A stretch of DNA of 64,000 nucleotides from Symsagittifera roscoffensis (Eukaryota; Xenacoelomorpha; Acoela; Convolutidae). The stretch covers positions 50,109,220-50,173,219 of the forward strand of contig NC_087063.1 in assembly GCF_963678635.1 (NCBI RefSeq), in the 5' to 3' direction. The translations under genes and the position numbers were made by a program. Below are positions 59,746 through 64,000 of this stretch, one piece after another (within the stretch, counting starts at the first letter, position 1; every line of letters starts with the position of its first letter). A model generated the notes under the pieces. The model did not search any database. It had not been told where the DNA came from and was given only the letters and a program-made list of their open reading frames with translations.

Positions 59746-60609
59746 GGTTGCTGACAATTTCTCCTTCTGCAGAACGCAAATTAGTTCAGACTCGTAAAAG
59801 TTTCCCTCAGTCGGATCTCTGTTGGAATCAATCAGATTGTATTTTGGGGGATTTCATATTGGTATGTCAAAAACTTCAAACACTTCATCGGTGAACGATT
59901 GTTTGTAACCCTTGCGATAAGGTATGTCTACTTTGGCGAGTCCAACATAATTACCGACATAAAGTTTTGGACGTCGAACTAATTTCAATGACTGTTCTGC
60001 TCTTAATGAAATCAGGCGAGGAACATCTTTTTTAGTTTTTTTGTTTGGTGCAAGATTTGTGACAGGATTTGTTCTCGAATTAATTGCTTTGAAAAAATCT
60101 TATAACTAAGATTTTTCAAAGAACGGATGTTTCTCTCAGCGAATGCAGGCTTTTTCTCGCTCTCTGTGCTATATGTTTTTATGCCTTTCTTTTTACATAA
60201 TGCTTCGAAGGACCCTTTAAACTCTGTGCCCTTTTCCACCCATATTTTTTTCGGTTGTTTTGTCGTTATCATTAGTTTAAACGGTTCTGCTGTTGTGGTA
60301 GCATACTTTGATTTCAAGGGTTGCACTTTGAGATAGCGGGACATGCAGTCAACTGCAACAAGCAGATACTTAACATCATGGTTGTACTGGGCAAGCTTAT
60401 CAACAAAGGCCAGATCTAATGACCAGATTTCGTCGTTAAACTATGACCTTGAGTCGCGGCATTTTTCGGATGACAGTTCGATATTTTCGGTAAGCAGGTT
60501 TAGTATGAGGGAAATGTTTAATTTATTTTCGCGGCAAATTGGTTGCTTTTATCAAGTTGTTCACACTACCAAATAACGCGGGAGCTTTGTCACTGTCTTT
60601 AGTTTTCAT
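59746..60609 (-). pseudogene. Polinton retroviral-type integrase
   Basis: Starts at ATG 60609 (MKTKDSDKAPALFGSVNNL), overlapping the end of the preceding gene by 11 bases. Core: first catalytic Asp in EIWSLDLAFVDKL, then VAVDCMSRYL, WVEKGTEF where the family has Asp in place of the first Glu, and the catalytic Glu in AFAERNIRSLK. C-terminal SH3/chromo-like end: RRPKLYVGNYV, NPPKYNLID, GNFYESEL. Lesions: frame changes near 60520 and 60430, a deletion of some 20 residues with a frame change near 60110, and TGA at 59856-59854. The Asp-to-Glu change alone may reduce or abolish activity. Confidence 0.88.
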
Positions 60610-61309
60610 CAATTTTTCTTAAACCTTGGTAATTTTCCCATTGTTTTGTTTTCGTCTTCGTCTTTCCTGACGTTGGAGAATCTGAATTGCTATAAGGCGT
60701 TCCGTACGAGTGAGAGCCTTCTTCTGACTCTTTTTCACGATTTGGTTTTGGGTTTTCTATTGTCGCTATGGCTTTTTCTTTTTTGTTTTTTTTACTTCTC
60801 GTAAGGTTTGCACTACTTCTTGCCTGCCAAGCGGGGGATGCTGGGTGTGTTCTTGAGGGTCCGGGTTCTCGTCTCTCTTGAGGGTTAAAAGACGCTGACT
60901 GAACCACGTGTTGGGAATTTTGATTTTTTACCAGCTTTTCATTTAAGTTGAGAGCAGTTAAAATGACAATGAACGCAGGATTGTGTGGTTTTTTTGTTGG
61001 TTGTTGTATGTCGTATAAAAATACTCCAGCTTTAAGTCCTGTTTGTACTTTATCCACATTTATCACCTCATTGTCATAGTTTATGGTTACTCTTTCTGAA
61101 TTTTTTACGATTTCAAGTATGGTTTTTGCTCTAATAAATTTCTTGTCCTCTAAAACCTGTAACCGTCCCAAAATACTTTCGGTCTGACTATCGTTTTTCT
61201 TTTCTAATATTTCATCTTAATCACGTTCGACCTTTACTTCTTCATCGTTTGTTTACAGTTCAAGCTGTTCTTGTTGGGGCTCACCCTTTACCGTAATTGT
61301 TTTCTTCAT
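60599..61309 (-). pseudogene. Conserved Polinton protein upstream of integrase (function unknown)
   Basis: Starts at ATG 61309 (MKKTITVKGEPQQ) with two in-frame TAA codons in its first 40 codons, then an open frame to 60599. The layout, with RAKTILEIVKNSERVTINYD, GLKAGVFLYDIQ and LNLNEKLVKN, follows a protein commonly found just before integrase in Polintons: a helix, a small strand pair around a Gly-Leu, then a helical end. A long Lys/Ser/Glu/Pro-rich tail follows. No catalytic residues. Its stop overlaps the integrase start (ATGAAAACTAA). Confidence 0.55.
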
Positions 61310-61720
61310 TGCAGTAGTCTTACTGGTGTGAGGAGATAATTGGGGTCTAAGCCGGTTAAGGTCAGATAGTTAAGCGTTTTTTTTTGTTTAATAGCAATAT
61401 CGTGAAGAACACGTGCTGTTCAACATATCAGTGTTTCGGAATTAGAATGTTTTCTTCAGCAGTCATAATTAAGTTGTGAATTACTTGTAACAAAAATATA
61501 GTATTTGCCGCACTAAATGAAAACCTTCTTCACTCAAAATAATTGCACGTTTTTTGACAGCACCGGTTTTTGGAGTGATTAAGTATTTGTATCCTGTCTC
61601 GAACCGTTGGATATTTGTTATTTTAACGGGTACGTTTCCATTAATTACATTGAGCAAAAATTCACAAATAAGAGTTATGATCTTGCGATTTGAAGTTTTT
61701 CTAATAATCGTCTTAGTTGG
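61310..61720. other. Intergenic, nothing recognised
   Basis: About 0.4 kb between the ATPase end and the next gene on the minus strand; AT-rich with no motif. Confidence 0.4.
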
Positions 61721-62403
61721 TCAGGTGTCAGTTGTACCATTTGCCGCAGAATAGACACCTTTTTCTTTTTCATTTGTGATTGGAGTAGTCTCTGCTTTAG
61801 ACAAGGGTATATAAAAAACAGTTCGCCCAGGCCGTGTGATATTTGAACAATATCTCAAACATTCTGATGTGCGGAGGTCCAAGTCGATTAGAAGATGTCC
61901 AAAAGAGCCTCTCGTAGCTAAACTGTAACAGCTTTTCAAAAATTTTGATGCATTCATTTGTCTTCCTAAAAGATCTAGTTGCTGAACGACAAGAGGCGAT
62001 TTGAACAGAATAATATGTTAAGTGTTCAAATCAATCTTACGCGACCATCGACTTCAACTTTGTTGAAACAAGTTATGCTTAACATATATTACATCTATCC
62101 CTCTATGTCTACCCGCTGTCGCTAATCGAACAAATTCCTTGCCATTATAGATGTCTTCACTTGAATCAGCAAAAATTAGAAGAACATTTTCAAAATTTCT
62201 TAAAGATTTATATTTAATTAGTGAGAAGACATTTTTTCTGAGAACGCAGGTTGCATCTCTTTGTAAAGATTTAGAATGTTTCCGATTTTAGGGTTAAAAA
62301 TATTTCCTGTCAAAAACTTAAAAATTAACTCAGTTTTCCCGGATCCTGAGGGTCCCGCTGTCGCCATGAAAACTCTTGTCGAAGTATCAATCACTTTATT
62401 CAT
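61721..62403 (-). pseudogene. Polinton genome-packaging ATPase (FtsK/HerA type)
   Basis: Starts at ATG 62403, which overlaps the TGA of the preceding gene (ATGA). Walker A is GPSGSGKTEL, followed by YKEMQPAFSE. Walker B region reads LLIFADSSEDI, with Ala where an acidic pair is usual. Then come the conserved LATAGRHRGIDVIYVKHNLFQ arginine/sensor region and a C-terminal FGHLLIDLDLRTSECLRYCSN. This enzyme would pump DNA into the capsid. A frame change separates Walker A from Walker B (about 62218), and a TGA follows HNLFQQS, so the copy is inactive. Confidence 0.87.
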
Positions 62404-62684
62404 ATGTTCGGTTTTGGTGATCCGTAACCAACCAAGTCGGATAAAATTGAAAACCAAACTGAAATTTCTTCGCAACTGAATTTAGTGACAGAAAGTTTGA
62501 GAATGCAGAAAGTTAGTAAAATTAGAATTACTACCATTTGCGCAACAAACACTACTTCAGACCATGGCAAAGTTACATTGTTACAAAACTTCACTGATTT
62601 TTTTTCACTGTTTGTCTCATTATAAACAAACTCTGTTACTAATGTCGCGTCAGGCTCATCTACTGCTGCTGCTGTTTCTGACAT
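62400..62684 (-). CDS. Small membrane protein typical of Polintons
   Basis: 94 residues. Polar acidic N-terminus (MSETAAAVDEPDA), one membrane segment (VVFVAQMVVILILLTFCIL), and a C-terminal hydrophobic patch ending LSDLVGYGSPKPNI, like the single-span proteins with a GYLLPNP-type end that lie next to the Polinton ATPase or capsid genes. One of the few intact frames here. Its stop shares bases with the ATPase start. It may be a virion membrane or assembly factor; function is unproven. Confidence 0.6.
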   Translation of the reverse strand: MSETAAAVDEPDATLVTEFVYNETNSEKKSVKFCNNVTLPWSEVVFVAQMVVILILLTFCILKLSVTKFSCEEISVWFSILSDLVGYGSPKPNI

Positions 62685-62728
62685 TTGATATCTGATTTAT
62701 TCTACAGACTGTGTAAGACTTTTTCTCA

Positions 62729-63061
62729 CTATAAATGAAGCTTGTACAAAAACAATAAATTGAATAAGTATAATGAACAGTACAAAATTTCATAACGTGT
62801 GAAGTCTCTATCATTTATGTCATGCATTTCTAGAACAAAGTTTGCTGGGACATTTGCAGTTCTTTCATAGTTCAATATTTTCTTCACAGTATACTCTTTC
62901 ACTATCCTCTTAATCTCATCTGGCAATTCACTGCTGTTTAGATCCATCTGAACTCCTGGCTGACGTTTGGATACTAAGACTAGTTCGGGAAGATATACTC
63001 CTCGCTTGCTGGCTAACATTTCTGATAAACTTGAATCTCTGGAAGTATACAAATTGATCAA
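62729..63061 (-). CDS. Unknown protein, 110 aa
   Basis: An open frame upstream of the membrane protein on the same strand. Contains KRGVYLPELVLVSKRQPGV, a charged helix DEIKRIVKEYTVKKIL and a hydrophobic end (LYLFNLLFLYKL). No family recognised; the last 20 residues could be intron read-through. Confidence 0.35.
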   Translation of the reverse strand: MINLYTSRDSSLSEMLASKRGVYLPELVLVSKRQPGVQMDLNSSELPDEIKRIVKEYTVKKILNYERTANVPANFVLEMHDINDRDFTRYEILYCSLYLFNLLFLYKLHL

Positions 63062-63292
63062 TAACTGGAAAAAATCTCTTTAATGTAGACAACTCTTCTT
63101 CGAAAATTATTATTTGCTCCTTCCTCTGAACAATTTGGCCGCTGCAATCAAAACGCTCTATTCTTGTTGTGAAAATTTATTATCACCCTCTGGAGTCATC
63201 AACACACAAAGCATTGAAATTGGTGATGGATATGTCTCCACTTTCGCCGATCTCTCGCTGTTGTTCATTTTTCAACCAATCATAAAAAAAAC

Positions 63293-63640
63293 TTAGCTTT
63301 TCTTCAGGGCACAATGATTCCTGGAGTTGTAATGAGGTATATGTCTATTGAAAGTTGGATGTTTTTTGAAAAATAAGTTTTCAAACCGAGGACAGCCCAA
63401 ATCATCTAGGTTTTCAACCTTTCGGTTCAAGTATTTGGCCAAAAATTATGTCTTTTCTTTTCCTTTAGCGTAAAAAACGGCACTGGGTTTTCTCAACACA
63501 AAAGACTGAAGTGTTTGATTCAGTTTTATGTAAAGATAATTACCGTTTTCCCAATGGAGACCGTGTAAATAGTTTTTTAACCAGTTGTAAGCTTCTTGTT
63601 CGAGCTTTGGTAGTATATTGAAATTCACTGGAGGTAACAA
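63293..63640 (-). pseudogene. Conserved Polinton-associated protein (HGLxW...KGxEK family)
   Basis: In one frame, with a TAA after KGKEKT: LHGLHWENGNYLYIKLNQ, VFYAKGKEK, FLAKYLNRKVENLDDLGCP and NRHIPHYNSRNHCALKKS. This series (His-Gly-x-x-Trp, Tyr-x-Lys-Gly-x-Glu-Lys, Leu-x-x-Leu-Gly-Cys-Pro, paired Cys/His) recurs in uncharacterised proteins carried by animal Polintons. I suspect a nuclease-like fold, but only by analogy. The C-terminus past 63293 continues in another frame (FYDWLKNEQ). Confidence 0.5.
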
Positions 63641-64000
63641 AAATGAGTCAGTCGCTGTAGTCTGAAGTTTTTATTGCTAATTATTTAACCACAAAAGCGT
63701 TTTTATTGTAACAAAAGTCTTCCACGTCAAGCACAACTGATTTCTCGCTTAGCATTCTAGTTAATGATAAACTTCTGGTTTTTCAACTTAATGAAAAGGC
63801 AGAACGCTATTCCACTCAAATATCCCAATAAGCTGTTGTTACAGTTCCAGGGCAACCAGTAACAGTATGTGGGACCCTGTTGATAAAAATCGTGTATAAA
63901 TCTGGCCGCATCGTGCAAATAGCGTGCAACCGTACAATTTTGGATTTTTTCAAGTATTTGTGCAAGGAAGATTTATCAATACCAATCAAGCCACCATAAG
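63641..64000 (-). other. Right edge, probable further Polinton coding remnants
   Basis: Minus-strand fragments such as HDAARFIHDFYQQGPTYCYW and NSLLGYLSGIAF are coding-like, but no frame or start can be fixed within the window. Confidence 0.3.

Larger units (their letters stand above)
38115..64000 (-). mobile_element. Decayed Maverick/Polinton with an internally amplified cassette
   Basis: Protein-primed DNA polymerase B, retroviral-type integrase, adenain-like protease, packaging ATPase and major and minor capsid proteins together define a Maverick/Polinton. All these genes are on the minus strand; two small genes (R, S) are on the plus strand. The right end is outside the window. The left end is not certain: the polymerase is cut by a foldback insert at 38.15 kb and no terminal inverted repeat is obvious beyond it. 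Nearly all genes are broken. Confidence 0.9.

Noticed and set aside
59577-63450. Alternative genetic code explaining the in-frame TGA/TAA/TAG codons
   Set aside because: All three stops appear along with many frameshifts and deletions, while the gypsy gag-pol uses a normal frame; decay is the simpler reading.

Overview
The window is eukaryotic, AT-rich, repeat-dominated DNA from an animal, most likely an invertebrate and perhaps a nematode. I infer this from spliceosomal introns inside transposon genes, a Ty3/gypsy retrotransposon, a Maverick/Polinton and many non-coding repeat families. No complete host gene is visible. One 200-base assembly gap lies at 32731-32930.

Left part (1-8.9 kb): a complete Ty3/gypsy element at 1888-8045. 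Its two 204-bp LTRs look identical base for base. It has a 4-bp target duplication (GTTA), a primer-binding site, a polypurine tract and one uninterrupted 1841-codon gag-pol frame, so it is a recent insertion. It sits eight bases after a possible host splice donor.

Middle part (9-38 kb): nested non-coding repeats. GC-rich arrays built on GTCGCGCC / GGCGCGAC lie in inverted orientation at 9.1-9.75 and 10.5-11.65 kb. A tandem array of about 2.94-kb units (12.3-25 kb) follows, each unit carrying a cluster of GGATTCC/GGAATCC words. A 0.45-0.5 kb dispersed element with short inverted ends (GTTCCGACT/AGTCGGAAC) occurs several times. A second degenerate array occupies 30.1-32.7 kb and is cut by the gap. 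A single candidate signal-peptide exon lies near 28.6 kb.

Right part (38-64 kb): a decayed Maverick/Polinton, with nearly all genes on the minus strand. From right to left: a conserved unknown protein, another unknown, a small membrane protein, the packaging ATPase, a protein usually next to integrase, retroviral-type integrase, minor (penton) capsid protein and major capsid protein. Then comes a cassette of about 4.8 kb present in two full and two partial copies. It holds an adenain-like protease, the N-terminal part of protein-primed DNA polymerase B, an unknown gene X, a plus-strand PC4-like gene and a plus-strand unknown gene S. Only the leftmost polymerase copy continues to the palm domain and the C-terminus, where a small foldback insert at 37.93-38.15 kb cuts it off. 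Almost every Polinton gene has frameshifts, stops or lost catalytic residues. Some lesions are shared by all cassette copies, so the cassette was probably amplified after it had died. In life the gene set would have served self-primed replication (polymerase), integration (integrase) and virion assembly and packaging (capsid proteins, protease, ATPase).
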